Assembly: GCF_002160055.1 (NCBI RefSeq)
Contig: NZ_NFJV01000001.1
Location: forward strand, 248,001 to 312,000
DNA: 64,000 bases
Direction: 5' to 3'
From: Mediterranea sp. An20
GTDB taxonomy: Bacteria > Bacteroidota > Bacteroidia > Bacteroidales > Bacteroidaceae
The translations under genes were made by a program, and so were the position numbers. Shown in pieces: positions 49,889-59,373 of the stretch. Position 1 is the stretch's first letter. The number at the start of each line of letters is the position of its first letter. A model generated the notes under the pieces. That model had not been told where the DNA came from. It saw nothing but the letters and a program-made list of their open reading frames with translations, and did no database searches.

Positions 49889-52105
49889 TTACTTCAGATA
49901 ATCGTCGAAATAGCGTGTAATTTTCTCGTGCAGGTGCACACGGTCCCGTCCCATTACATTATGCTTATGACCGGGATAAATGAAGAGGTCGGGATAAGTG
50001 CGGGCATCCACGCAAGCCTTGATGAAGGAAAGGGTGTGTTGCGGCACGCAAGTATCATCGTGGTCGTCGTGAATCATCAGCAGGTGTCCCTTCAGATTGC
50101 CAGCCAGTTTCTTGAGGTCACTGCCTTCGTAACCTTCGGGATTAGCCTGGGGGGTATCCATATAGCGTTCGCCATACATCACCTCGTAATACTTCCAGTC
50201 GATGACCGGTCCGCCGGCCACGCCCACCTTGTAGAGGTCGGGATAACGCAGCATGAGGCTCGTAGTCATGTGTCCGCCAAAGCTCCATCCGTGTACGCCG
50301 ATGCGGTTGCCGTCCACATAAGGCAATGTTTTCAGCCACTCGGCGGCCTTGGCCTGGTCCTTGCTTTCTTCTACGCCCAAGTGGCGGAAGGTACAGTTCT
50401 CGAAAGCCAGTCCGCGGTTGGAACTGCCCCGGTTGTCAATGGTGAACATAATATATCCACGGTTGGCCATATAGAGGTCCCAGCCTCGGGCTGCATACAT
50501 CCAGTTGGCAGCGAGCATCTGCGCGTGCGGTCCTCCGTACACATAGACGATGACCGGATATTTCCTGGCAGGGTCGAAGTCGGCAGGCTTCAGCATACGC
50601 CAGTAGAGGGTCGTAGTGTCATCGGCCGCCTTCATCGTGCCAGTCTCCACCAAAGGCATTACCAAGCCCTCAAACGGGTCGGCTGCCGTAAGCAGGCGTG
50701 CCGTTGCCTTGCCGGTAGAAGTAGCCACCAAGTCGATGTTGCGCGGTACCTCCGGCGTAGAATAACGGTCGATGAGATAAGTGCCCGATGCCGAAAGCCG
50801 GCCGGAGTGTACTCCCTGGCCATTATCCAGCGCAGTGACCTTGCCTCCCTTCGCGCGTATCTTATATATATTGGTCTGCATGGGCGATTCCTTGGTAGCC
50901 GCAAAGAAGATTTCCTTCTTCTGCCGGTTAAAGCCCAAGAGCGACTGCACCAGCCAGGGACCTTGGGTCAGCTGCGTATGCACGTAATGAGCCGTGTACT
51001 GGCTGCCGAAGTCCGTCGTATAGGTTTCAGGATACTTCCCCTTCGTCAGGTCGAACAGATAGAGGTGGTTGAAACCGTCGCGCTGGCTTTGCAGGATAAA
51101 CTTTGTATCATCCCAGGGCAAGAAGACAATGGGGCATTGCGGCTCCACATACTTAGGATGCTCTTCTTCGTAAAGCACCTCGGCCAGCTTACCCGTCTGC
51201 GCATCATACCGGCAGAGTTTGGCATGGTTCTGGTCGCGGTTCAGTTCGATAAGATAAAGGCTCTGCTCATCCGGGCTCCAACTGATGTTGGTAAAGTAGC
51301 GGTCGGTAGGGTCACCCGTCTCCAGGTAAAGCGTCTTCCGGGTAGAAGGATTATAGATGCCCACCTGTACCTGGTGGCTGGTCATGCCAGCCATGGGATA
51401 ACGGATAGGGTTCGGCTCACCCACACGGGCAGTAATGTCTACCAGCGGATATTCCGTCACCATGCTTTCGTCCATGCGGTAAAAGGCCAGGAGCGTGCCT
51501 TCAGGGCTCCAGAAGGTTCCCTTGCTGATGCCGAACTCATTGCGATGCACGCTCTGTCCGCACACCACACCGGCCGGTTCTTCGGTCACAGCCTGTCCGT
51601 CCACGTAAAGGTTATTTCCGATAGTATAAGCCACGTGCCCGCTCTCCGTGTTATAATCCACGTTGGCGGCTCCCTCGGGTGTCTCGCGGGTAGCAATCAC
51701 CTGTCCTGCCACCCAGTCATAAGTTATATACTTGCCGTGCAGCGGTATCAACACCTCAGTCTTTCCCTCCCACGGAAAAGACAGCGAATACAAGTGCGAC
51801 AGCTTACCCCATCCCCCGGCTTCGAGCGCACGGTTCAGATTCTCACGGGTAAAGAGCAGCGTCTCCTCACCGTTTTTAGGATTGACTGTCACCAGCGAAT
51901 CAATGCCCGGCTTCACGGCTGTATCTCCCCACCATTGCAACCCGTAGAGGTCGTCGGTAAAACGATAGGTCTCGCCGCCGGGAATCAAGTCTTCCAGCGT
52001 AGGCATCCGCAGGCCGGTGGTTTCCTGCGGCGCGGTATTGTCTTGTGCCATAAGCAAGGCGGGCGCCAGCATAAAGGCGCACGCAATTTTAATGAATTTG
52101 TTCAT
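49889..52105 (-). CDS. S9 family prolyl peptidase, DPP IV-like
   Basis: 738-aa exported serine peptidase. The signal peptide is MNKFIKIACAFMLAPALLMAQ. An eight-bladed beta-propeller region (about 60-470) is followed by the alpha/beta-hydrolase domain with the nucleophile Ser in HGWSFGGHM, Asp in HDDHDDTCVPQHT and His in PGHKHNVMG. It removes Xaa-Pro dipeptides in the periplasm or on the surface. Two Glu residues needed for N-terminal substrate recognition should lie in the propeller region but were not mapped here. Confidence 0.9.
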   Translation of the reverse strand: MNKFIKIACAFMLAPALLMAQDNTAPQETTGLRMPTLEDLIPGGETYRFTDDLYGLQWWGDTAVKPGIDSLVTVNPKNGEETLLFTRENLNRALEAGGWGKLSHLYSLSFPWEGKTEVLIPLHGKYITYDWVAGQVIATRETPEGAANVDYNTESGHVAYTIGNNLYVDGQAVTEEPAGVVCGQSVHRNEFGISKGTFWSPEGTLLAFYRMDESMVTEYPLVDITARVGEPNPIRYPMAGMTSHQVQVGIYNPSTRKTLYLETGDPTDRYFTNISWSPDEQSLYLIELNRDQNHAKLCRYDAQTGKLAEVLYEEEHPKYVEPQCPIVFLPWDDTKFILQSQRDGFNHLYLFDLTKGKYPETYTTDFGSQYTAHYVHTQLTQGPWLVQSLLGFNRQKKEIFFAATKESPMQTNIYKIRAKGGKVTALDNGQGVHSGRLSASGTYLIDRYSTPEVPRNIDLVATSTGKATARLLTAADPFEGLVMPLVETGTMKAADDTTTLYWRMLKPADFDPARKYPVIVYVYGGPHAQMLAANWMYAARGWDLYMANRGYIMFTIDNRGSSNRGLAFENCTFRHLGVEESKDQAKAAEWLKTLPYVDGNRIGVHGWSFGGHMTTSLMLRYPDLYKVGVAGGPVIDWKYYEVMYGERYMDTPQANPEGYEGSDLKKLAGNLKGHLLMIHDDHDDTCVPQHTLSFIKACVDARTYPDLFIYPGHKHNVMGRDRVHLHEKITRYFDDYLK

Positions 52106-52114
52106 ATCAGCAGA

Positions 52115-53533
52115 TTATAAATTATCACGGTTCTCTTTCTTAGCCTGCATCTCCCTGCGTTTGCGCTCCGGATAGGATTCGCCCGAGCGCGGACGCCGTT
52201 CTGTCCCCCGGTCGGGACGGTGTGCCGGCTTCTCTTCGCGACGGGCACCCCGGTTGGCATGTTCTGTGCGCCGGCGCTCACCTCCCGCCTGGCGATAGGG
52301 TCTGTCTTCACCGGCACGTGCGGGGCGGCGCGGGGCGGCGGGACGCCGGTCGTCGGTCTGCGGTTTGTCAAGGGTCTCACCTCCTTCGCGGAACTCCTTG
52401 TACTTACCATCAAAAATCTCGTATTTACGGAACTCACACTCCAGTCCCCCATTCAACAGCGGCACACGCTGACTGGCTTTCAAGCCTATCTGATCGAAGC
52501 ACTCGTCGCGGTACGACAGCACCCAGGCGGTGTTGCCCGCAAACGCATGTTTCAGGCGCTCGCCTATCATGCGGTACAAGCCCAGCAAATCGTCGCTGGA
52601 GATGCGCTCGCCATAGGGCGGGTTGGTGATGATGAGCGACTTCTCCCGAGGCTGCTCGAACTGTTGGAAAGGCTGGAGCTTGAGCACGATGTCGCGGCTC
52701 ATACCGGCAGCCTTCACGTTGCGTTGGGCAATGGCCTGCGCCTTGGGAGAATTGTCATAGCCGTATATTTTATGTTCAAAAGGACGCTCGCGGCTATCAT
52801 CGTTGTAGACCGTCTCCAGGAGGTCGGCATCGAAATCGGGCCAGTTCTCGAAGGCATACCCTTGCCGGAACACTCCGGGAGCCACGTTGCGTGCAATGAG
52901 GGCAGCTTCGATGGGAATAGTGCCCGAGCCGCACATCGGGTCGATAAGGTCGCACTCGCCGTGCCAGCCCGTCATCAGAATCATGCCAGCCGCAAGCACC
53001 TCGTTGAGGGGAGCTTCGACGGCTTCCTGCCGGTAGCCGCGACGGTGCAGAGACTCGCCGCTGCTGTCCAATGAGAGGGTACAGTCGGTCTGGGCTATGT
53101 GGATATTGAGCAGCACGTCGGGATTGGTGATGCTGACGTTAGGCCGTTTGCCGGTCTTTTCACGGAAATAGTCGGCAATGGCATCTTTCACCCGATAGGA
53201 TACGAACTTGGAGTGCCGGAACTCTTCGCTGAACACGGTGGCATCGACGGCAAAGGTCTTGGACGGATCGAGGTAATCTTCCCACGCGATGTTCTTCACT
53301 GCCTCGTAAACTGCAGCGGCATCTGCAGCGGTGAAACGGCTGATGGGTTTCAGCACGCGCAAGGCAGTGCGCAGGCTGAAGTTGGCACGGTAGAGCATTT
53401 CCTTGTCGCCCGTAAACGACACCATGCGTCGGCCCAACTGAATGTTGTCGGCGCCCAGAGCGGTAAGCTCGGCGGCCAGTACTTCCTCCAAGCCCTGGAA
53501 GGTCTTGGCAATCATCTCAAAGGTTTGTTCCAT
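52115..53533 (-). CDS. THUMP-domain rRNA methyltransferase (RlmL-like) with Arg-rich tail
   Basis: 472 aa from MEQTFEMIAKTFQGLEEVLA (53533). A THUMP domain (about 45-155) binds RNA. The methyltransferase domain has IDPMCGSGTIPIEAAL (SAM site) and IITNPPYGERIS (catalytic NPPY), matching the m2G-forming RlmL/RlmG-type class. The last ~85 residues form a highly charged Arg/Glu/Pro-rich tail (DRRPAAPRRPARAGEDRPYR ...) that is probably disordered and RNA-binding. Start chosen over the upstream Met for family fit. Confidence 0.85.
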   Translation of the reverse strand: MEQTFEMIAKTFQGLEEVLAAELTALGADNIQLGRRMVSFTGDKEMLYRANFSLRTALRVLKPISRFTAADAAAVYEAVKNIAWEDYLDPSKTFAVDATVFSEEFRHSKFVSYRVKDAIADYFREKTGKRPNVSITNPDVLLNIHIAQTDCTLSLDSSGESLHRRGYRQEAVEAPLNEVLAAGMILMTGWHGECDLIDPMCGSGTIPIEAALIARNVAPGVFRQGYAFENWPDFDADLLETVYNDDSRERPFEHKIYGYDNSPKAQAIAQRNVKAAGMSRDIVLKLQPFQQFEQPREKSLIITNPPYGERISSDDLLGLYRMIGERLKHAFAGNTAWVLSYRDECFDQIGLKASQRVPLLNGGLECEFRKYEIFDGKYKEFREGGETLDKPQTDDRRPAAPRRPARAGEDRPYRQAGGERRRTEHANRGARREEKPAHRPDRGTERRPRSGESYPERKRREMQAKKENRDNL

Positions 53534-53599
53534 ATATCTTTTTTTAGCTACAAGCTGCGAACTGCGGCTACAAGTTGAGCCACGAGCCACGAGCTACAA

Positions 53600-54490
53600 T
53601 TACTTTCTCTGCACAATGCGTGCCCCTGCAGGCACATCCTCCGTCACCCAGATGTTACCGCCCACCACGGCGCCACGCCCCACGGTGATGCGTCCCAGGA
53701 TGGTGGCATTGGAATAGACAATGACATCGTCTTCCAGAATGGGGTGTCGCGGGATGCCCTTGATGGGGTTGCCGTCGGCATCGAGCGGAAAGCTCTTTGC
53801 ACCAAGGGTAACCCCCTGGTAGAGTTTGACATTGCGACCGATGATGCACGTCTCGCCAATGACAACGCCCGTACCATGGTCGATGGTGAAATACTCGCCA
53901 ATCTGCGCGCCGGGATGAATATCAATGCCGGTTTCGCTGTGCGCCATTTCGGTGATGATGCGCGGGATGAGCGGCACATCCAGCAGGAGCAGTTCGTGAG
54001 CGATGCGGTAATTGCCGATGGCCCGTATGGCAGGATAACAGCTGATGACCTCGCCGAAGGAGTGGGCAGCCGGGTCGCCGTTGTACGCCGCCTGCACGTC
54101 GGCAGCCAGCAAGCGGCGCAGACGGGGCAGGGTGCTGACAAAACGGGCGGCACGTTCGGCGGCCAACTGGTGCAGGGCTTCGTTTCTGCCCTCCTCGACC
54201 CGGTTGTCGGCCAGGCAAAGCGCAGCCAGGACCTGCCCTGTCAGTTCTTCAAACAATTGCTCGATATTAACACCGATGTGATAGGGAAGCGTACGGCTGT
54301 TCACCGTTGAATTGCCGAAATAACCCGGAAAAAGAATGGCACGGGCCAGGTCGACAATACGCCTCAAGGCACGGCCCGACGGCAGAGGATCTCCCTCGAT
54401 ATGCCGCAGGAAAAGCCCTTCGTAGCTCTCGGGAGCCGACAGCTCATCAACGGCCTGTGTCAGTATGTGAGTGAAGTTCAATGGACTCAT
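53600..54490 (-). CDS. cysE: Serine O-acetyltransferase, EpsC-type
   Basis: 296 aa from MSPLNFTHILTQAVDEL (54490). The helical N-terminal domain (1-170) precedes a left-handed beta-helix of hexapeptide repeats (GIDIHPGAQIGEYFTIDHGTGVVIGETCIIGRNVKLYQGVTLGAK). The HGTGVVIGE motif holds the catalytic His. It forms O-acetylserine for cysteine synthesis. The upstream in-frame extension is rejected. Confidence 0.92.
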   Translation of the reverse strand: MSPLNFTHILTQAVDELSAPESYEGLFLRHIEGDPLPSGRALRRIVDLARAILFPGYFGNSTVNSRTLPYHIGVNIEQLFEELTGQVLAALCLADNRVEEGRNEALHQLAAERAARFVSTLPRLRRLLAADVQAAYNGDPAAHSFGEVISCYPAIRAIGNYRIAHELLLLDVPLIPRIITEMAHSETGIDIHPGAQIGEYFTIDHGTGVVIGETCIIGRNVKLYQGVTLGAKSFPLDADGNPIKGIPRHPILEDDVIVYSNATILGRITVGRGAVVGGNIWVTEDVPAGARIVQRK

Positions 54491-54664
54491 CGGTCTCTCA
54501 GTCTTGATAAACAGCCACAAAAATACGAAGTATTCAGCAAAAAACCTAAAAAACCGAGGCAGTAAGTGTGCAAAAGCCCTTTTTTGAAACACGCCGAGGC
54601 CTTGACCGGCTCTTTTCCACGGTCCGGCAGCCTCTTCGCAAAAGGCTGTCCGCAGCCCCACAGG

Positions 54665-55141
54665 TCACAGTTCCGAAGGCAGAAGGCCGAAAGAACGCCC
54701 GGTCATTTCTTCAACCCGCACCTCCCAAACCAAGACATGCCTCACCGCCGGCTCGGAATAGCCGCATTCCGCCTCTGTATAATGGCGCATCATCGCATCC
54801 AGCGCCCGCCGTTTCTCCACCGGGTCTTCCAACCGTCGCGCCCGTCCGCGGCACATGACGCTGCGTGCCTTCATGCTGTAGCTGCATGCCATCTGCTCGT
54901 GCATCCATACCAGTTCGTGCCCTTCGCTGAAAGTCAGGCACACCCACGGGCGTTCATTCAAGAAGCGCACTTTGCTTCCATCGGGGCCTGAATGCAGGTA
55001 AACCACGCCGTCGGCATAAGCAAAATTCATAGGCAACACATAAGGCCGTCCCTGGTCGTCGGTCAGGCCTACCATGCAATAAGGGCAACGGCCGATAATG
55101 GCCTCCATCTCGGCACGCTCCGTCAGAATCCGGGTTTTCAT
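54665..55141 (-). CDS. Pyridoxamine 5'-phosphate oxidase-family (Pyridox_ox_2/Nim-like) protein
   Basis: 158-aa FMN-binding split-barrel protein. GRCPYCMVGLTDDQGRPYVLPMNFAYADGVVYLHSG matches the small PNPOx-like family that includes nitroimidazole reductases (Nim). The similarity to true Nim proteins is distant, so drug inactivation should not be assumed. It has its own -7 box. Confidence 0.8.
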   Translation of the reverse strand: MKTRILTERAEMEAIIGRCPYCMVGLTDDQGRPYVLPMNFAYADGVVYLHSGPDGSKVRFLNERPWVCLTFSEGHELVWMHEQMACSYSMKARSVMCRGRARRLEDPVEKRRALDAMMRHYTEAECGYSEPAVRHVLVWEVRVEEMTGRSFGLLPSEL

Positions 55142-55171
55142 GAGTCTGTTTCTCGTTTTGATTTCTGCCTA

Positions 55172-55179
55172 CAAAGATA
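55172..55179 (-). promoter_or_regulatory. -7 box of the PNPOx-family gene
   Basis: TATCTTTG on the minus strand, 31 bases before the ATG at 55141. Confidence 0.55.
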
Positions 55180-55310
55180 CACATTGTGCCGCGCAAACCA
55201 TGCGCCGGGATGGATATTTTTCCACGTGAAACACCGAAAGAATCCGCACTCTTCCCCACGGGCATGCAAGAGGCCTCTCCATTCACGCATATCTACCTGT
55301 CAGACAGCGC

Positions 55311-55398
55311 ATTGCTCCTTACCTATAAGAAGCCCGTTCCGAAGCCCTTGAAAGCAAGCTCCGAAGCGCCCGGCAGCCGGCTGCAGAGAGCCGACGAT
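55311..55398. repeat. Array of four 22-bp units
   Basis: Units at 55311, 55333, 55355 and 55377. The first carries GCTCCTTACCTATAAGAAG; the middle two share TCCGAAGC. Member of the dispersed family. Confidence 0.6.
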
Positions 55399-55451
55399 AC
55401 AGCCAGTTAAGATTTTCTCCGCACAGTACAACAAATATGCAACAAATCTGT

Positions 55452-55459
55452 AATTTTGT
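55452..55459 (+). promoter_or_regulatory. -7 box of the Crp-family gene
   Basis: TAATTTTG, ending 21 bases before the ATG at 55480. Confidence 0.55.
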
Positions 55460-55479
55460 AAGCAGAATCAAGAATACTT

Positions 55480-56043
55480 ATGGAAAGAATCCTGCAACAT
55501 ATCAATGCCCTCCTCCTCCTCTCGCCCGACACGGAACGCGCCCTCCGTGCCTGCCTTACCCCCTGCCGTTTCCCCAAACGCCACCTGCTGGTGGCAGAAG
55601 GACGGCGCACCGGTGCGGCTTTCTTCATCGAGCGGGGCATCACACGTTCTTATTGGCTGGTCAACGGCGAAGAAATCACCACCTCGTTTTCCTCCGAAGG
55701 CAGCATCGTCTTCAGCATGGACGAGCTATACTATGACAAACCGAGCGAGGAATATGTGGAAACACTGGAGGAAACGGAAGCCTACCGCATCACGCTGGAC
55801 AACCTGCGCCACCTGTTCCACACCAACCTGGAGATGGCCAACTGGGGACGCATCATCCACCAGAACGAATACCGGCGCCTGCACCGCTCGCACAAAGAGC
55901 GGCTCACCCAGCCTGCCGCCCAACGCTATGAATCATTCTGCCGCCAGTTTCCCGAAGTGATACAGCGTGTGCAGCTGGGTTATATCGCCTCCTACTTAGG
56001 CATCACCCTGCCTACGCTGAGCCGGCTGCGAAGCAAAAAATGA
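55480..56043 (+). CDS. Crp/Fnr-family transcriptional regulator
   Basis: 187 aa. A cyclic-nucleotide-binding-like beta-roll (about 25-110: RHLLVAEGRRTGAAFFIERG) is linked by a dimer helix to a short C-terminal helix-turn-helix (GYIASYLGITLPTLSRLRS). No Cys cluster of FNR type is present. It precedes the acyltransferase gene by 96 bases. Effector unknown. Confidence 0.88.
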   Translation: MERILQHINALLLLSPDTERALRACLTPCRFPKRHLLVAEGRRTGAAFFIERGITRSYWLVNGEEITTSFSSEGSIVFSMDELYYDKPSEEYVETLEETEAYRITLDNLRHLFHTNLEMANWGRIIHQNEYRRLHRSHKERLTQPAAQRYESFCRQFPEVIQRVQLGYIASYLGITLPTLSRLRSKK

Positions 56044-56088
56044 ATCACTTTTTTGTCATAGAACAAATGCTTACAGCCAGAAGATGCG

Positions 56089-56096
56089 TACCTTTG
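56089..56096 (+). promoter_or_regulatory. -7 box of the acyltransferase gene
   Basis: TACCTTTG, ending 43 bases before the ATG at 56140. Confidence 0.5.
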
Positions 56097-56139
56097 TCGC
56101 CGTTTAATTAATCTTTAACCATCAAAAAAACAAACTGCT

Positions 56140-57303
56140 ATGTCAAGACCTTCTTCCGCTGCCTACGCGGACTCCAAGCCCCACTACGAACTGCTGGACG
56201 GGCTGCGCGGGGTAGCTGCCCTGCTGGTGGTGTTCTACCACATTTTCGAGGGACTGTCTTTTGCCGCCGGAGGCACTGTCATCACTGTCATCAACCACGG
56301 CTACCTGGCCGTAGATTTCTTCTTCATCCTTTCGGGGTTCGTCATCGGCTATGCCTACGACGACCGCTTGGGAAAGACCATGACTCTGGGCAATTTCTTC
56401 AAGCGACGCCTCATCCGCCTGCATCCCATGATTGTGATGGGCGCGGTGCTGGGCGTGGTGTTCTACGTATTGCAGGGCTGCGAACAGTGGGACGGCACGC
56501 ATGTGGCCACCTCCCTCATCATGCTCGCCCTGCTCTGTGCCCTCTTCTTCATTCCCGCCGCACCGGGTGCCTGCTATGACATCCGTGGCAACGGCGAGAT
56601 GTTCCCGCTCAACGGTCCCAGCTGGTCGCTCTTCTTCGAATACATCGGCAACCTGCTCTACGCGCTCTTTATCCACCGCTTAGGCAACAAGGCACTGACC
56701 GTGCTGGTAGCCTTGTCGGGGTTGGGACTGGCCTGGTTTATGTTGTTCGATATGGTGGGCTACGGCATGATAGGCGTAGGCTGGACGCTGGACGGCATGA
56801 ACTTCTTCGGCGGGCTGCTGCGCATGCTCTTCCCCTTCTCGCTGGGCATCCTGCTGTCGCGCAGGTTCAAGCCACTGAAAGGGGTGCGGGGTGCTTTCTG
56901 GATATGCTCTGCCGTGCTTTTGATACTGTTCTGTGTGCCTTACGTAGAAGGAAAGGCGGAAGCCGTCATCTACAACGGTATCTACGAAGCCCTTTGCATC
57001 TTCTTTATATTCCCCGCTCTGGTATGGCTGGCCGCTTCGGGCCGCACCACCGACCGCCGCTCCACGCAGATATGCAAGTTCTCGGGCGACATCTCCTTCC
57101 CGCTCTACGCCGTGCACTATCCGGTGATGTATCTTTTCTATTCCTGGCTGATAAAAAACGAATACTATACGTTCGGCGAAATCTGGCCCGTGGCCATCGT
57201 AGTCTATGTGGGCAGTATCCTGCTCGCCTACGCTTCCCTGAAGTGGTATGACGAACCGGTGCGCAAGTGGCTGACCAAACGCTTCCTGCCGAAAAAGAAA
57301 TAA
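56140..57303 (+). CDS. Membrane acyltransferase, family 3 (OafA/YrhL-like)
   Basis: 387 aa with about ten hydrophobic segments. LDGLRGVAALLVVFYHIFEG carries the family R and H residues, and VDFFFILSGFVIGYAY and FFKRRLIRLHP are typical. These enzymes O-acetylate sugars of surface polysaccharides or lipids, or make N-acyl changes. No polysaccharide genes are adjacent. It converges on the GH9-like gene across a strong terminator. Confidence 0.9.
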   Translation: MSRPSSAAYADSKPHYELLDGLRGVAALLVVFYHIFEGLSFAAGGTVITVINHGYLAVDFFFILSGFVIGYAYDDRLGKTMTLGNFFKRRLIRLHPMIVMGAVLGVVFYVLQGCEQWDGTHVATSLIMLALLCALFFIPAAPGACYDIRGNGEMFPLNGPSWSLFFEYIGNLLYALFIHRLGNKALTVLVALSGLGLAWFMLFDMVGYGMIGVGWTLDGMNFFGGLLRMLFPFSLGILLSRRFKPLKGVRGAFWICSAVLLILFCVPYVEGKAEAVIYNGIYEALCIFFIFPALVWLAASGRTTDRRSTQICKFSGDISFPLYAVHYPVMYLFYSWLIKNEYYTFGEIWPVAIVVYVGSILLAYASLKWYDEPVRKWLTKRFLPKKK

Positions 57304-57328
57304 GACGCATACGCAAATGCACAAAACA

Positions 57329-57383
57329 GGCACGGAGCCGCTCTTTCACCATCCAGAGATGGGACCGAAAGAGGCTCCGTGCC
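57329..57383. terminator. Bidirectional terminator
   Basis: GGCACGGAGCC (57329-57339) pairs with GGCTCCGTGCC (57373-57383), extended inside by CTCTTTC/GAAAGAG. It lies between convergent genes, and TTATTTG follows on the plus strand. Confidence 0.8.
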
Positions 57384-57402
57384 TTATTTGTATACCCAGA
57401 TG

Positions 57403-59148
57403 TTATTGGGCCCGCTTCTGGCTCAACGCATCCAGCATGGAAGAAGCAGCTACCAAGGTAGCATTCCAGTCTACAGCCACACTGTTTGAAAGGGCATCCT
57501 GGTCCGAATCCAGGTAAAACTCATCAATCATAGACGAAGGATAAGCCGAGGGAGCAGCGTCGTTACCTGCCGACCCTCCTACCAGCAGACCGGGTACAGG
57601 AGCTTCAATGCCGTCGGAAACCGACAGGCTGTGTACCGGATGCATGGGGCTGTGGCTGCCCAATCCCGTCACATAACAGTATCCCAGAGGATTCCTGCCC
57701 AACAGATAGTCCATGTTGCGGTAGGCGTTGGTCAGATAGAACCATTTGTTGTCTACCATATAGGTATAGGCCAGCGTCACGGCCTGCGCGGCACACTGTT
57801 CGGCCAGACAGCCCTTGAAGAAATCGCCCGGCTCATCGCCAAAGGGAGCATGGAAAGCGGCTTCATCGGCTCCTTTGATGGCCTTGCCTGCATACGAAGT
57901 GAGATAGCTCTTCAGCGAGCTGTAGAGTGCATCGGCTGAGGGGTCCAACTTACGGTCGGGCAACAGCCAGGTAAAGACTCCCAGCATCCACACGTCCTTG
58001 CACCTCGGCAAGACCAAAGCCCTCGGTGCCTTGGCTGCAGCCGAAACCAAGTATTTCTGTTGACCGGTGGCATAGTAAAGCTCGGTTTCTGCCCAGAACA
58101 GTTCATCGGTCGGATATTCATTGCTGTACGTGTCCGTAGTAATGTCCGGGTCGTACTGCTCGTTCAGTTTGTCTTGCGCATATACACTTTTCGGATGCTG
58201 TCCAGCCCAGTTATATGCCCGCTCTGCTGCCCGCAATGCCTTGGCGGCAAATCCGGGATAGTCGGCCCGGAAAGGCTTGAACACCTGAGCCGCCTGCGCC
58301 ATCACTGCGGCAAAGTAAGCAGATGCCTCTACCGATTTGGCTGCCACGTACCGCTGCTGCTTGCAGTCGGCAGGTTTCACCAAGCCTTCGTCCGACGTCG
58401 TACACACTTTGTGGTACACGCCCCCGTCGGCAGGATCCTGCATGGTCAGCAGCCACTCAAGGGAATAGTACACCTCGTCCAGCAAGTCGGGGGTCCGGTT
58501 GTTGCTTTCGGGGATGTGTGTGTTCTGCTGCGCGAAATATTCCGGGAAAAGCCGGTAGGCAGTCAGCAGGATGCCTGCGGAATACGCATTGCCGGTGACA
58601 CTCTTGTCATACCCGCTACCCGTATACCAGCCTCCGGGCACTGCTATCCGGTCGTCGGCCTTACGCTTCGGCCCTGCCGCTCCGGGATGCACCAGCACCT
58701 CCGTATCGGGATGTCCGGCCGGACGTGCCCACTGTCCGGCATACGTTTCTTCGAGGGGCATGGAAGCCCGTTGGTAATAAAAGGCCTTCAAGGCAGCATC
58801 GGCCACAGGGGCCAAAGCATGTTCCCTGACCTCGAAGACAGCCGTATCGCCTTCAAGCAACAGGAAATAGCGTCCCGGTTTGTCCACTGCACCGAAGTTC
58901 ATGACCGAACGGGCCTGCTTTGTCCACGAATTCAGCAAAGTCGTTTCGGTGGTACCGGTCAATACTTCTTCACCAGTCGAGGCATCCACCACGCTGAATG
59001 TTTTTCCTCCGGCCATTTCTGCCACGGCCACCTTTTCCTGCGTCGGGTAATACCCCACCTGGTTCAGACGGATTACATCCTGGGCAGGACCGCCACATGC
59101 TGCCAATCCCCCTGTCAGGATGCCCAGATAAATCAGTTTTCTGTTCAT
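57403..59148 (-). CDS. GH9-like lipoprotein with altered catalytic motifs
   Basis: 581 aa with lipobox LAAC. An N-terminal Ig-like CelD_N domain (about 22-108: RLNQVGYYPTQEKVAVAEM) precedes the (alpha/alpha)6 GH9 fold (about 115-575), recognised from NRTPDLLDEVYYSLEWLLTMQDP, GGVYHKV and NMDYLLGRNPLGYCYVTGLGSHSPMHPVH. The usual GGWYDAGD is GGWYTGSG (176-179), losing the catalytic base Asp. The usual NE before VA(I/V)DWNA is NS (Ser556), losing the proton donor. It is probably a non-hydrolytic glycan-binding relative or has changed chemistry. Confidence 0.8.
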   Translation of the reverse strand: MNRKLIYLGILTGGLAACGGPAQDVIRLNQVGYYPTQEKVAVAEMAGGKTFSVVDASTGEEVLTGTTETTLLNSWTKQARSVMNFGAVDKPGRYFLLLEGDTAVFEVREHALAPVADAALKAFYYQRASMPLEETYAGQWARPAGHPDTEVLVHPGAAGPKRKADDRIAVPGGWYTGSGYDKSVTGNAYSAGILLTAYRLFPEYFAQQNTHIPESNNRTPDLLDEVYYSLEWLLTMQDPADGGVYHKVCTTSDEGLVKPADCKQQRYVAAKSVEASAYFAAVMAQAAQVFKPFRADYPGFAAKALRAAERAYNWAGQHPKSVYAQDKLNEQYDPDITTDTYSNEYPTDELFWAETELYYATGQQKYLVSAAAKAPRALVLPRCKDVWMLGVFTWLLPDRKLDPSADALYSSLKSYLTSYAGKAIKGADEAAFHAPFGDEPGDFFKGCLAEQCAAQAVTLAYTYMVDNKWFYLTNAYRNMDYLLGRNPLGYCYVTGLGSHSPMHPVHSLSVSDGIEAPVPGLLVGGSAGNDAAPSAYPSSMIDEFYLDSDQDALSNSVAVDWNATLVAASSMLDALSQKRAQ

Positions 59149-59373
59149 AAAGCGTTGTTTTTGAAATAAGAATTTGTCATATTACGCCGCCGGCACGAAA
59201 ACCCGCCTGACATATCCTGCCCAACTTCAGGCTTCCGAAGCCGTATGCTTCTGATGGCACACGTCCGTGCGACGACACAAAGTAACGATAATATTCTGAA
59301 ATTCTTCTTATTTCAAAACTTAATAAATGACAACTTCTCCACAAAAAGACCGGCACTCCCCTTACAGGCCCAC

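Larger units (their letters stand above)
55142..55479. other. Divergent intergenic region with 22-bp array
   Basis: Holds the PNPOx gene promoter, a four-unit 22-bp array (55311-55398) and the Crp-family gene promoter. No gene is seen. Confidence 0.5.

Noticed and set aside
54665..55141. Nitroimidazole resistance (nim) gene
   Set aside because: Only the general PNPOx-like fold is shared; the sequence is not close enough to call drug inactivation.
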